Below the pieces are notes generated by a model. That model was given only the letters and a program-made list of their open reading frames with translations. It did not search any database and was not told where the DNA came from. From assembly GCF_014077505.1 (NCBI RefSeq), contig NZ_JACGWA010000002.1, positions 186,001 through 250,000 on the forward strand: a DNA stretch of 64,000 nt, in the 5' to 3' direction. The first letter of the stretch is position 1. Each line of letters opens with the position of its first letter. This document shows positions 63,705 to 64,000 of the stretch, one piece after another. This DNA comes from Colwellia sp. BRX10-3 (GTDB lineage Bacteria > Pseudomonadota > Gammaproteobacteria > Enterobacterales > Alteromonadaceae). A program made the translations under genes and the position numbers.

Positions 63705-64000
63705 TCATTGTAAATGGGCATTATTTAATCCTTGCTGATCTTGCCATGCTTGCTGATGTAGCTGGTAAATGGCATGGCTACCAAGATAATTAATCGGTAC
63801 CGCTTCGCTATCTAGATAAAAATCGCGAGAAAATTCAAAGGCATTCATCACCATAGGTAAGGTTAACCAATGGTGTGAAACTGGCAGTTCTGGTAAGTTG
63901 TTAAGTCTCGTTAAAGGACCTGCGCCCATTTTACTCGCAATAGTCCAGCCCCATTCGCCAAAACTAGGTACGTTGTCATGATATTGCTGAACGGTTGAAT
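63705..64000 (-). CDS. Polyamine aminopropyltransferase-like protein, C-terminal part
   Basis: The minus-strand frame is open to the window edge, so only the last ~98 residues are seen; the internal ATG at 63929 is not the start. The segment reads TVQQYHDNVPSFGEWGWTIA, then NAFEFSRDFYLDSEAVPINYLGSHAIYQLHQQAW. This resembles the end of spermidine-synthase-like (SpeE) proteins, where a 'Y.D.VPSFG.WGF.LA' motif is followed by a 'VN.L....L...Y...W' helix. Family call by eye. Such genes are linked to PspA in several bacteria. It ends ~155 nt before the yjfI-like start, across the operator pair. Confidence 0.65.
   Translation of the reverse strand, partial: STVQQYHDNVPSFGEWGWTIASKMGAGPLTRLNNLPELPVSHHWLTLPMVMNAFEFSRDFYLDSEAVPINYLGSHAIYQLHQQAWQDQQGLNNAHLQ

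Noticed and set aside
63560-63720. Sigma-54 promoter with PspF control before the PspA cluster
   Set aside because: No GG-N10-GC pair at -24/-12; a sigma-70 promoter with palindromes fits better.

Overview
The window is a stretch of AT-rich chromosome from a marine gammaproteobacterium, most likely Alteromonadales and close to Colwellia/Thalassotalea. This is inferred from the gene complement (mutH, rdgC, ettA, gcvR, rppH-ptsP, YgiF/YgiM, extended PstC/PstA permeases, several GGDEF proteins, TonB receptor, Lpp) and the low GC; no rRNA or species marker is present. Most of it is ordinary housekeeping sequence. There is no insertion sequence, prophage or CRISPR array.

Layout. 1-5.4 kb: tail of an amidohydrolase, a decayed VTT/TVP38-type membrane protein gene, acnA and a YeaD-like mutarotase. 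5.5-15.2 kb: a dCache-type diguanylate cyclase, mutH, rppH-ptsP, a TSUP exporter, thyA, an HDOD protein and rdgC. 15.3-36.9 kb: a phosphate region. It holds an orphan histidine kinase, a porin, phoB-phoR and pstS, then an unrelated block (gcvR, PilZ, ettA, PAS-GGDEF, selO, CBS protein), then pstC-pstA-pstB-phoU and a DUF47-pit pair. Four promoters here (porin, phoB, pstS, pstC) carry TGTCA repeats spaced 11 nt, i.e. Pho boxes, so the porin looks like a phosphate-starvation porin that works with the Pst uptake system. 37.5-48.1 kb: tRNA-Phe, an unrecognised secreted protein, trhO, fahA, a TonB-dependent receptor, cca, and a fusion of the GspA/ExeA ATPase with a GspB domain. 48.2-53.2 kb: the leuABCD operon (minus strand), preceded by a readable leader peptide rich in leucine codons and an attenuator. 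53.4-57.5 kb: surface-polysaccharide genes (a CDP-glycerol glycerophosphotransferase-like protein, GT25, Wzi-like) and a YgiM-like SH3 protein. 57.7-60.6 kb: YgiF (CYTH-CHAD), a LysM L,D-transpeptidase and, convergent with it, a Braun-type Lpp lipoprotein.

60.8-64.0 kb is the most unusual part: a minus-strand envelope-stress cluster. In transcription order it contains the C-terminus of a polyamine aminopropyltransferase-like protein (cut by the window edge), a DUF2170 (YjfI-like) protein, a PspA/IM30 (YjfJ-like) protein, a DUF2491-like (YjfK-like) protein, a small protein that reads as a tandem ribbon-helix-helix DNA-binding protein, and a two-helix ion channel with a TTIGFGD filter. Two identical 13-bp palindromes 36 bp apart lie over the promoter, and a strong terminator separates pspA from the downstream genes. 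The small protein is a natural candidate for binding the palindromes.

All calls come from reading the sequence and the translated frames; no database search was run.
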